A DNA stretch of 44,748 bases, from positions 1 to 44,748 of the forward strand of contig CAYVNM010000008.1 in assembly GCA_964453075.1 (NCBI GenBank). Reading direction: 5' to 3'. The position numbers were made by a program, and so were the translations under genes. This document shows positions 1 through 6,832 of this stretch, piece after piece. The DNA comes from C7867-006 sp964453075. GTDB taxonomy: Bacteria; Patescibacteriota; Minisyncoccia; Phycocordibacterales; DATDWN01. Positions within the stretch are counted from its first letter, which is position 1, and each line of letters begins with the position of its first letter. The notes beneath the pieces were generated by a model. It ran no database searches, had not been told where the DNA came from, and worked only from the letters and a program-made list of their open reading frames with translations.

Positions 1-591
1 AAGCTTTTCAAAAAACTTAATTCTCCCCAAAAAATACAAGATTATTTAAATTCTTTACCTTTTAACTTTAGAGAGGACGGGGTGTTTGTTTCTCCTAGGA
101 TGGTAATAAAAACCAAAAAATCTGATTGTTTGGAGGGGGCTCTGTTTGCGGCCAGTGTTTTAGAATTTCACGGAGAAATTCCTTTGATAATTGATTTACG
201 CTCAGTTAAGAAGCCTTTTGATTATGATCACATAATTACGGTGTTTAAAAAATTTAATTGTTTTGGTGCTATTTCAAAAACTAATCATGCGGTTTTGAGA
301 TATCGTGAGCCGGTTTACAAAACCGTACGAGAGCTAGTCATGTCTTATTTTCATGAATATTTTTTAAATGATGGCACAAAAACACTCCGAGAATATTCTT
401 TGCCATATGATTTGAATAAATTAAATTATCTAAACTGGAGAACTACGGAAGAAAATCTTTGGGAAATCCATGAAATTTTGGACAAGATAAAACATTACCC
501 AGTTTTATCAAAAGAACAAATAAAGAATTTGAGGAAAGCGGATAAAATAGAAATAGATGCTGGCAAAATTGTGGAATATAAGCATAATTGA
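1..591 (+). CDS. transglutaminase-like conserved protein (5' partial)
   Basis: The frame is open from the first base of the window, so the true start lies upstream; a GTG at 82 is internal and should not be taken as the start. The visible part holds a Cys within KKSDCLEGALFAA, an acidic/His stretch (DYDHII) and a conserved block (ISKTNHAVLRYREPVYKTV), an arrangement like transglutaminase-fold proteins with a Cys-His-Asp set. I recall this as a conserved protein of unknown role in Parcubacteria. It ends 15 nt before pyrD on the same strand. The fold is inferred from motif order only; no substrate can be named. Confidence 0.75.
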   Translation, partial: KLFKKLNSPQKIQDYLNSLPFNFREDGVFVSPRMVIKTKKSDCLEGALFAASVLEFHGEIPLIIDLRSVKKPFDYDHIITVFKKFNCFGAISKTNHAVLRYREPVYKTVRELVMSYFHEYFLNDGTKTLREYSLPYDLNKLNYLNWRTTEENLWEIHEILDKIKHYPVLSKEQIKNLRKADKIEIDAGKIVEYKHN

Positions 592-606
592 TATACTCAA
601 ACCTGT

Positions 607-1719
607 ATGTGGTATAAAATCCGCAATCTTGTTATTGGTTTCTTTTACACAAAGGTACTAAAGCCTATTTTGTTTATTTTTGATCCAGAAAACGTTCATA
701 ATCTATTTTCTGGTGTAGGAAAGTTTTTAGGCAAGTTTGCTTTGACTAGGTGGAAAACCAGACTTCTTTTTGGTTACAAAAACAAAATTTTATATCAAAA
801 TATACTAGGAATAAATTTTGAAAATCCAATTGGTCTTTCTGCTGGTTTTGATAAAGACATAGAACTTACAGATATTATGCCTTCTGTTGGTTTTGGTTTT
901 GAAGAGTTGGGTTCTGTCACAGCAAGACCGTATGCAGGTAATCCAAAACCTAGACTTTGGAGACTTCCTAATTCAAAAAGTTTAGCGGTTTGGTTTGGAC
1001 TAAAGAATAAGGGTGTGGAAATTTTGTCAAAAAGACTTGCTGGTAAAATACATCGTTTTCCAATAGGGGTTAATGTAGCATTTACAAATTGTAAAGAAAA
1101 TCTAGATGTGTCTTTGGCTATAAAAGATTATGTTCTGGCTTTTGTTGCTATGGAAAAGTATGCAGACTACTTAACAATAAATCTAAGTTGTCCAAATACC
1201 TCTGGTGGTATGCCATTTTTGGTTCCAGAAAATTACCATAATCTAATGGTTGAGATTGATAAGATAGAAACAAGTAAACCAATATTTGTGAAAATATCGC
1301 CAGATATGAGTCACATGGACGTAGATAATTTTTTGGAAATTAGTTCTAGGCACAGAATTCATGGAATAGTTTGTTCCAATCTAACCAAGAATACAAATCC
1401 GGACGAAATCAAAGATAAAATGCCCCCACATGGTGGTTTGTCTGGAAAACTGGTTTTTCCAAAAGCATTAGATCTTCTCACACATATGTATAAAAAAGTA
1501 GGGAACAAATACATTTTTATTTTTGTTGGAGGGGTATTTTCAGCTGATGATGCTTACAAAGTTATACGTCAGGGGGCTAGTTTAGTGGAGATCATAACAG
1601 GTATGATTTTTGAAGGTCCTCAGGTTGTTAGTGAGATAAATAGAGGATTGGTAGAGAGAATAAAAAGAGATGGGTTCAAAAATATAAGTGAGGTTGTTGG
1701 AGTTGATAACATCGGTTGA
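607..1719 (+). CDS. pyrD: dihydroorotate dehydrogenase, class 2-like
   Basis: Oxidises dihydroorotate to orotate in pyrimidine synthesis with FMN. The 370-residue length and the N-terminal part before the barrel (hydrophobic residues 8-25, then FDPENVH) match class 2 enzymes, which sit on the membrane and use quinone. The barrel shows NPIGLSAGFDKD, GSVTARPYAGNPKPRL, NLSCPNTSGG and GGLSGK. The catalytic-base position is odd: class 2 enzymes usually have Ser in N-[IL]-S-S-P-N-T, but here it is Cys195, as in class 1. The ATG at 607 has no Shine-Dalgarno sequence. With pyrG about 3 kb downstream, a pyrimidine interest of this region is plausible. Family certain; electron acceptor inferred. Confidence 0.95.
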   Translation: MWYKIRNLVIGFFYTKVLKPILFIFDPENVHNLFSGVGKFLGKFALTRWKTRLLFGYKNKILYQNILGINFENPIGLSAGFDKDIELTDIMPSVGFGFEELGSVTARPYAGNPKPRLWRLPNSKSLAVWFGLKNKGVEILSKRLAGKIHRFPIGVNVAFTNCKENLDVSLAIKDYVLAFVAMEKYADYLTINLSCPNTSGGMPFLVPENYHNLMVEIDKIETSKPIFVKISPDMSHMDVDNFLEISSRHRIHGIVCSNLTKNTNPDEIKDKMPPHGGLSGKLVFPKALDLLTHMYKKVGNKYIFIFVGGVFSADDAYKVIRQGASLVEIITGMIFEGPQVVSEINRGLVERIKRDGFKNISEVVGVDNIG

Positions 1720-1740
1720 TAATGTAATATATCTGAGTAT

Positions 1741-1812
1741 GCCGTCGTGGCTTAGTGGTAAAGCACTGTCTTGGTAAGACAGAGAGCATGGGTCCGATTC
1801 CCATCGACGGCT
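1741..1812 (+). tRNA. tRNA-Thr (anticodon GGT)
   Basis: Cloverleaf by eye: acceptor GCCGTCG/CGACGGC, D arm GCTT/AAGC, anticodon stem CTGTC/GACAG with loop TTGGTAA (anticodon GGT), T stem ATGGG/CCCAT with loop TCCGATT. Discriminator T, CCA not encoded (the next bases are CAA). The last 14 bases plus six more are repeated exactly at 1939-1958, see the repeat entry. Confidence 0.95.
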
Positions 1813-1958
1813 CAAAAAATCTATAGATTTTTTATGGGAATCGGACGACGGAGCGGGCACCTGTCGAGTACGATAGGTCGCGAGTCGGTGCCTAGTCTAA
1901 AATTTTCTGGCGGGAAAATTTTAAGACGAAGGAGATACTCCCATCGACGGCTCAAAAA
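1799..1958. repeat. 20-bp direct repeat of tRNA-Thr 3' end bounding a structured segment
   Basis: TCCCATCGACGGCTCAAAAA occurs at 1799-1818 and again at 1939-1958, offset 140 nt. The first copy covers the 3' end of tRNA-Thr(GGT); the second ends one base before tRNA-Thr(CGT). The segment between carries a perfect palindrome (1814-1833), an inverted copy of part of the T arm (TCCGATTCCCAT at 1793-1804 against 1834-1845), a GC-rich stem (GGCACC 1855-1860 with GGTGCC near 1887-1892, enclosing a 7-bp stem with loop AGTA) and a 9-bp AAAATTTTC/GAAAATTTT hairpin (about 1899-1922). This looks like a small insertion or duplication using the tRNA 3' end as target. Confidence 0.8.
1814..1833. terminator. 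perfect 20-bp palindrome after tRNA-Thr(GGT)
   Basis: AAAAAATCTATAGATTTTTT is its own reverse complement and starts two bases after the tRNA discriminator base. An A-run/T-run palindrome in this place could act as a weak bidirectional terminator or as a processing signal. The palindrome is seen directly; the role is inferred. Confidence 0.45.
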
Positions 1959-2034
1959 GCCACCTTAGCTCAGTTGGTAGAGCAACCCCTTCGTAAGGGG
2001 TAGGTCCGCAGTTCGATTCTGCGAGGTGGCTCCA
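1959..2034 (+). tRNA. tRNA-Thr (anticodon CGT), CCA encoded
   Basis: Acceptor GCCACCT/AGGTGGC, D stem GCTC/GAGC, anticodon stem ACCCC/GGGGT with loop TTCGTAA (anticodon CGT), T stem CGCAG/CTGCG with loop TTCGATT. Discriminator T2031 followed by an encoded CCA (2032-2034), unlike the other three tRNAs in the window. The prfB ATG begins at 2036, so only one base separates the mature tRNA 3' end from a start codon. Confidence 0.96.
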
Positions 2035-2035
2035 A

Positions 2036-2929
2036 ATGGACAAGGAGCAAATACAAAAAGATATATACAACTTAGAACAGGATATGAACTCTGCTGATTT
2101 TTGGTCTAACAAAGACAAGGCACAAGCAACTATAAAACGTATTCAAGAATTAAAAAATGAACTTCTTGGAAATCAAAGATATGATAATGGAGATGCAGTT
2201 ATGACTATTTTTTCTGGAGCAGGGGGTGATGATGCTGAAGATTTTTCCAGCATACTTTTAAACATGTATCTCAAATACTGTGATAAGAATGGGTTTTCAG
2301 TTTCGATCTTGCATCAAAATGAAAATGATCACGGTGGATTTAGAAATATTACAATAGAAATATCTGGAAGACGAGCTTACGGTACACTAAAAAATGAATC
2401 AGGTGTACACCGCTTGGTCCGTATTTCCCCCTTCAATGCCAAATCTCTTCGTCACACCTCTTTCTCCATGGTAGAGGTTATTCCAAAATTTTCCGCCAGA
2501 GGCGGACCCGCCTCTGGCGGGGACCTTGAGATCTCTGACAAAGACTTGAGGGTTGAATTGTCCCGTTCGTCGGGTCCGGGAGGTCAAAACGTAAACAAGA
2601 GAGAGACAGCGGTTCGGGTTGTTCATATTCCAACTAACTTATCGGCACAAAGCGATAATGAACGTTCACAAGCTCAAAATAAAGAGAAAGCAATGCAGAT
2701 TTTATACGGAAAGATATATAAGGCTCTTGAAGAAGAGAGAATAGCAAAAGAAAAAGGTATGTATATATCAAAAACCACTCAAATAGAATGGGGAAATCAG
2801 ATTCGATCTTATGTTATGCATCCTTATAAAATGGTCAAAGATCATCGTACGGGCATGGAAACAAGTAACATAGATGCTATTTTAGATGGAGAAATAGAGG
2901 GATTTTTGGAGGCAGAAAAAGATCTGTAA
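2036..2929 (+). CDS. prfB: peptide chain release factor 2, short form with palindromic insert
   Basis: RF2 ends translation at UAA and UGA. Seen: the SPF recognition tripeptide (RISPFN) and the catalytic GGQ loop (SGPGGQNVNKRE). At 297 residues it is much shorter than the usual about 365: the helical domain 1 runs from DFWSNKDKAQ almost straight into TIFSGAGGDDAEDF, so most of the middle of that domain is missing. There is no upstream frame for the usual autoregulatory +1 frameshift. Residues 153-162 (SARGGPASGG) are encoded by a perfect inverted repeat (2493-2520) and break the normal strand between VEVIPKF and DLEIS. The start at 2036 abuts tRNA-Thr, with no room for a Shine-Dalgarno sequence. 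Family certain. Confidence 0.96.
   Translation: MDKEQIQKDIYNLEQDMNSADFWSNKDKAQATIKRIQELKNELLGNQRYDNGDAVMTIFSGAGGDDAEDFSSILLNMYLKYCDKNGFSVSILHQNENDHGGFRNITIEISGRRAYGTLKNESGVHRLVRISPFNAKSLRHTSFSMVEVIPKFSARGGPASGGDLEISDKDLRVELSRSSGPGGQNVNKRETAVRVVHIPTNLSAQSDNERSQAQNKEKAMQILYGKIYKALEEERIAKEKGMYISKTTQIEWGNQIRSYVMHPYKMVKDHRTGMETSNIDAILDGEIEGFLEAEKDL
2493..2520. repeat. 13-bp perfect inverted repeat inserted in prfB
   Basis: CCGCCAGAGGCGG (2493-2505), loop AC, then CCGCCTCTGGCGG (2508-2520). It is preceded by AAAATTTT (2485-2492). It is far more GC-rich than its surroundings and adds about ten codons in frame, where RF2 homologues have a short turn. The tRNA-Thr spacer at about 1899-1922 has on the opposite strand a near match (AAAATTTTCCCGCCAGA against AAAATTTTCCGCCAGA here). 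Confidence 0.9.
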
Positions 2930-2945
2930 AATTAAGTAAAAGATT

Positions 2946-2973
2946 TTGCCTTGGGCCTCGAATGAGTTATACT
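2946..2973 (+). promoter_or_regulatory. sigma70-type promoter of ftsEX
   Basis: TTGCCT (2946-2951), 16-bp spacer, TATACT (2968-2973). The box ends 8 nt before the ftsE ATG at 2982, so the predicted transcript starts at or next to the start codon. Confidence 0.6.
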
Positions 2974-2981
2974 ATGTAGGT

Positions 2982-3662
2982 ATGATTCACTTTGATAAAG
3001 TATCAAAAATCTATCCAGACAACTCAATAGCACTGGAAGATATTTCTTTTTCCGTTGAACCAAGAGAGTTTGTTTCTATAGTAGGCCATTCAGGGGCCGG
3101 TAAAACCACTTTGCTAAAAATGTTTTTGGCAGAGGAGTTACCCAGTAGAGGCAAAATATTTTTTGAATCAACGGATATCAGCACACTTAACAAAAGCCAG
3201 ATAAATGATTTTCGTCGTAAAGTTGGGGTTGTCTTCCAAGATTTTAGGTTATTACCAGACAGAAATGTTTATGAGAATATAGCTTTTGCTATGGAAGCTG
3301 CAGGGAGGACTGATGATGAAATAGAAGCAGATGTTCCACACGTACTAGATCTTGTGGATTTGAAAAGTAAAATTTGGAATTTCCCCCATGAGTTATCTGG
3401 AGGAGAGAGACAGAGGGTTTCTATCGCACGTGCTATAGTTAATCAACCAGACGTGGTTATTGCGGATGAGCCGACAGGTAATCTAGATCCTTTGAACACC
3501 TATGATATTGTTCAGATATTGAAAAAAATAAATGATTTGGGTACCACAGTTATTTTGACTACTCACAACAAAGGGGTCATTGATTCCTTGAAGAAAAGAG
3601 TTTTGACTATGGAAAATGGTAAGATTATCCGTGATGACAAAGAGGGTAAATACATAATATAA
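2982..3662 (+). CDS. ftsE: cell division ATP-binding protein FtsE
   Basis: ABC ATPase that with FtsX forms the membrane complex transmitting divisome signals to peptidoglycan hydrolases. Seen in 226 residues: Walker A GHSGAGKTT (35-43), Q loop VFQDFRLLPD, signature LSGGERQR (138-145), Walker B VVIADEPTGNLD (158-169) and the switch His in TTHNKG. A TTG 36 nt further upstream is open in frame, but the promoter covers it and the alignment begins at MIHFDKVSKIY, so I use ATG 2982. ftsX follows 6 nt later. The LuxR-like N-terminal layout is the normal FtsE one. M23 peptidase at 17064 is a possible downstream target class, not a shown partner. Confidence 0.96.
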   Translation: MIHFDKVSKIYPDNSIALEDISFSVEPREFVSIVGHSGAGKTTLLKMFLAEELPSRGKIFFESTDISTLNKSQINDFRRKVGVVFQDFRLLPDRNVYENIAFAMEAAGRTDDEIEADVPHVLDLVDLKSKIWNFPHELSGGERQRVSIARAIVNQPDVVIADEPTGNLDPLNTYDIVQILKKINDLGTTVILTTHNKGVIDSLKKRVLTMENGKIIRDDKEGKYII

Positions 3663-3668
3663 AAATAT

Positions 3669-4598
3669 ATGATTTGGATAAAAGCAAAAAGAATAGTGCG
3701 TTCTGGATTCTATAGCTTTTGGCGCAATGGTTTTGTGTCTCTTTCTTCGATTTTGGTTATGATGGTTACTTTGTTTGTTATTGGTTCCACTATATTCTCT
3801 GGAGCTATACTAAGCTCAACATTGAATCAAATTAAGGATAAAGTAGACGTAAATGTTTATTTTGTTACTACCGCAAGTGAGCAAGAGATTTTGGAAATAA
3901 AAGAGAGTATAGAGAAATTACCTGAGGTTGCCCCTCCTGTTGTCTATGTTTCTAAGGAACAAGTTCTAGAAGATTTTAAAAAACGTCATGAAAATGACGA
4001 GTTTACTCTTCAAGCATTGGATGAGCTCGGTGAAAATCCTTTAGGAGCTACACTCAACATAAAAGCAAAAGATCCATCTCAGTACGAAAGCATTGTTAAG
4101 TTTTTGGATAATGAAAGTACTTTGTCTTCGGATGGCACAAGCATAATAGATAAGGTTAATTATTATCAGAACAAAGAAGCAATAGATAGATTAACCAATA
4201 TAATTCATTCTGCTAATCGTCTCGGAGTTATACTAACTATTTTTCTTATAATAATATCTACCCTTATCACATTTAATACTCTCCGTCTTGTCATTTATAT
4301 GTCTAGGGATGAGATAGCTGTCATGCGACTTGTAGGAGCATCTACTAATTATATCCGCGGTCCTTTCTTTGTGGCTGGTGCTATTTACGGTTTTATATCA
4401 GCAATTCTAACTTTAATCTTGTTTTATCCTATTACTATCTGGCTCGGAAATACCACAGAAAATTTCTTTGTGGGGTTAAACGTGTTCCATTACTATACAG
4501 CTAATTTTGGAGAAATATTTCTTGTTATAGTGGCATCTGGTGTTGTAATAGGTTCAATTTCATCGTTCTTGGCAGTAAGGAAGTATTTAAAAGTGTAA
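3669..4598 (+). CDS. ftsX: cell division membrane protein FtsX
   Basis: Membrane partner of FtsE, 309 residues. One membrane segment near residues 20-45 (ILVMMVTLFVIGSTIF), an extracytoplasmic domain of about 130 residues (DVNVYFVTTASEQEI...), then three membrane segments at about 185-210, 235-260 and 280-305, the FtsX fold. RLVGAS after the second segment fits the conserved cytoplasmic motif of the family. Six nt after ftsE, so an operon; no Shine-Dalgarno sequence, leader is A/T only. Family assignment secure. Confidence 0.95.
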   Translation: MIWIKAKRIVRSGFYSFWRNGFVSLSSILVMMVTLFVIGSTIFSGAILSSTLNQIKDKVDVNVYFVTTASEQEILEIKESIEKLPEVAPPVVYVSKEQVLEDFKKRHENDEFTLQALDELGENPLGATLNIKAKDPSQYESIVKFLDNESTLSSDGTSIIDKVNYYQNKEAIDRLTNIIHSANRLGVILTIFLIIISTLITFNTLRLVIYMSRDEIAVMRLVGASTNYIRGPFFVAGAIYGFISAILTLILFYPITIWLGNTTENFFVGLNVFHYYTANFGEIFLVIVASGVVIGSISSFLAVRKYLKV

Positions 4599-4622
4599 TT
4601 ATAAATTAATCAGATTTTCGGG

Positions 4623-6272
4623 ATGAAAAAGAAAAATCACAAGTATATTTTTGTAGTAGGTGGTGTGATGTCTGGAGTCGGTAAAGGGATAGCTGCTTCG
4701 TCGATTTGCAAGATTCTTCAAAGCAAGGGATTCAAGGTCAACCCAGTAAAGGTTGACCCTTATTTAAATGTTGATGCTGGAAATATGAACCCCACCGAAC
4801 ATGGTGAGGTTTTTGTTTTAAATTCAGGACTTGAAACAGATCAAGATATGGGTAATTACGAAAGATTCCTGGAGATGGATTTAATAGATGATGATTATAT
4901 GACTTCTGGAATGATTTATAAGCACGTTATAGAAAAAGAAAGGAGTCTTGGTTATAAAGGTAAGTGTGTAGAGGCAATTCCACATATTACAGAGGAAATA
5001 GTTAGGAGATGGAAAAAGTCTGCAGATTATCACGAATCAGATATATCTTTGATTGAAATAGGTGGAACTATTGGAGACTATCAAAACATTCTTTTTATAG
5101 AGGCGGCAAGAAATTTGAAAATAAGATATCCTCAGGATGTACTTTTTATAATGGTTTCTTATTTACCGGTTCCTGGATCTCTAGGGGAGATGAAAACTCG
5201 GCCAACACAGAATGCAGTAAGACAGCTGAACTCATACGGTGTTCAACCAGATATTATTATTGCTAGAGGGACACAAGCCTTAGATCACAGACGTAAAGAG
5301 AAGATAGCCTTCTCCTGTGCAATACCAGTGGAGAATGTTATTTCAGCTCCAGACATAGAGAGTATATATGACGTTCCTTTAAATTTTGAAAAAGATAAAA
5401 TTAGTTCCCTAATATTCAAAGCATTTCATATCCGCACGAAATCCAAGGAGGATACTCTGAAAGAGTGGAAAAATTTTGTAAATAAAAGAGCAAAAGCAAA
5501 AAATGTTTTGAATATAGCGGTGGTTGGAAAATATTTTGATACAGGTGACTTTGTCTTGTCCGATGCCTATGTTTCTGTTATAGAGGCTGTGAAGTTCTCG
5601 TCGTATTGGAAAGACGCAAAAACAAAGTTGACCTGGATTAATTCAAAAGAATATGAAACAGGAACAAGAAAGGTTTCTGAGTTAAAGAATTTTGATGGAG
5701 TGATAGTGCCTGGTGGTTTTGGTGAATCAGGTATAGAAGGGGTCCTACAGGCCATAAAATACACGAGGGAGAACAAGATCCCGTATCTTGGTCTTTGTTA
5801 CGGTATGCAACTAGCTGTGGTTGAGTACGCTCGTAACGTGGTTGGCTGGCAAGATGCCCATACCGCCGAAATAAACCCAAAGAGTAGCCATGTGGTCATA
5901 GATATAATGTCAGAACAGAAAAAACTTTTAGAGAGTCAGAACTATGGCGCCACAATGAGGCTTGGATCTTATCCAGCAATTCTCAAAGAGGGAAGCATTG
6001 CTCGCTCTGCCTATGGGGTGGGAGAAGTTTCGGAGAGACACAGACACAGATATGAAGTTAATACAGATTATGTTGAGGAAATAGAAAAAGCTGGACTTGT
6101 TTTCTCTGGAAAGTCGCCAAATGGGACTCTGATGGAAATAGCAGAGCTTCCAAAATCTGTTCATCCATTTTTTCTTGGTACGCAGTTTCATCCAGAGTTC
6201 AAGGCAAGACCCTTGCATCCGCATCCATTATTCACTGCTTTTGTAGAGGCTTGTTTAAAAAATAATAAATAA
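4623..6272 (+). CDS. pyrG: CTP synthase
   Basis: Makes CTP from UTP, ATP and glutamine. The 549-residue protein has the N-terminal synthetase domain with P-loop GVMSGVGKG (14-22), NMNPTEHGEVFVL and EIGGTIGDYQ, and the C-terminal glutamine amidotransferase domain with nucleophile Cys392 in GLCYGMQ, and His523/Glu525 in FHPEF. Length is normal for the family. The start ATG 4623 follows GATTTTCGGG without a clear Shine-Dalgarno sequence. The NUDIX gene starts 1 nt after the stop. With pyrD it covers two steps of pyrimidine synthesis. Confidence 0.97.
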   Translation: MKKKNHKYIFVVGGVMSGVGKGIAASSICKILQSKGFKVNPVKVDPYLNVDAGNMNPTEHGEVFVLNSGLETDQDMGNYERFLEMDLIDDDYMTSGMIYKHVIEKERSLGYKGKCVEAIPHITEEIVRRWKKSADYHESDISLIEIGGTIGDYQNILFIEAARNLKIRYPQDVLFIMVSYLPVPGSLGEMKTRPTQNAVRQLNSYGVQPDIIIARGTQALDHRRKEKIAFSCAIPVENVISAPDIESIYDVPLNFEKDKISSLIFKAFHIRTKSKEDTLKEWKNFVNKRAKAKNVLNIAVVGKYFDTGDFVLSDAYVSVIEAVKFSSYWKDAKTKLTWINSKEYETGTRKVSELKNFDGVIVPGGFGESGIEGVLQAIKYTRENKIPYLGLCYGMQLAVVEYARNVVGWQDAHTAEINPKSSHVVIDIMSEQKKLLESQNYGATMRLGSYPAILKEGSIARSAYGVGEVSERHRHRYEVNTDYVEEIEKAGLVFSGKSPNGTLMEIAELPKSVHPFFLGTQFHPEFKARPLHPHPLFTAFVEACLKNNK

Positions 6273-6273
6273 T

Positions 6274-6717
6274 ATGGAAAATAAAAAAATCGGTGTTGGT
6301 TTTGGGGTCATGATTTTAAGAGACAACTCTATTCTATTAGGGCAGAGACATATAGATCCAGAGAAGGCAGATAGCGAGTTGCATGGGGAGGGAACATGGA
6401 CTATGCCTGGAGGCAAGTTGCATTTTGGTGAGACTTTTGAAATTGGAGCACGACGTGAAGTTCTGGAAGAGACGGGAATTGAAATTGATTTGGATAGTTT
6501 GTCTGTAATAAGTCTTGCGAATGATATGGTGCCAGATGCTCAGTTTATAACTATCGGATTACTCTATACAAAACCAACAGCTGAGCCAAAAGTTATGGAA
6601 CCAGATGAGATAACAGAGTGGAGATGGTTTCCGCTAGATAACCTGCCAACACCTCTATTTTTCCCAAGTAAGGAAATATTAGAAAATTATTTCAATAAAC
6701 GTTTCTACTTAAAATAA
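6274..6717 (+). CDS. NUDIX hydrolase
   Basis: A 147-residue NUDIX protein that hydrolyses a nucleoside diphosphate linked to another group. The NUDIX box starts at GGKLHFGETFEIGARREVLE with EETGIEI after it, matching GX5EX7REUXEEXGU with all Glu residues present. Downstream, DEITEWRWFPLDNLP is typical of nucleotide-triphosphate pyrophosphatases of the MutT/NudG kind (Tyr/Trp-rich close). It follows pyrG by 1 nt, so it is probably cotranscribed; a role on cytidine or oxidised nucleotides is possible but not shown. Substrate unknown. Confidence 0.92.
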   Translation: MENKKIGVGFGVMILRDNSILLGQRHIDPEKADSELHGEGTWTMPGGKLHFGETFEIGARREVLEETGIEIDLDSLSVISLANDMVPDAQFITIGLLYTKPTAEPKVMEPDEITEWRWFPLDNLPTPLFFPSKEILENYFNKRFYLK

Positions 6718-6761
6718 TCCAATCTTGTAAATTAGGGTTTTTTGGGATATTCTACACGTAT

Positions 6762-6832
6762 TGCGAGATCGTCTAATGGTAGGACAACGGTTTCTGGAAC
6801 CGTTTATCTTGGTTCGAGTCCAAGTCTCGCAG
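6762..6832 (+). tRNA. tRNA-Gln (anticodon CTG)
   Basis: Acceptor TGCGAGA/TCTCGCA, D stem GTCT/GGAC, anticodon stem ACGGT/ACCGT with loop TTCTGGA (anticodon CTG), T stem CTTGG/CCAAG with loop TTCGAGT. Discriminator G6832; CCA not encoded. The 3' half is also read, antisense, as the C-terminus of the recombinase at 6773-8281, marking this tRNA as the probable integration site of the neighbouring element. Confidence 0.95.

Noticed and set aside
1582..2118. Open frames on both strands across the two tRNA-Thr genes (about 65-92 residues)
   Set aside because: They read through tRNA genes and the spacer, have tRNA-antisense type sequence, and are not protein-like.
2036..2120. Programmed +1 frameshift in prfB
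   Set aside because: The reading frame is continuous from 2036 and there is no upstream frame with CUU-UGA.
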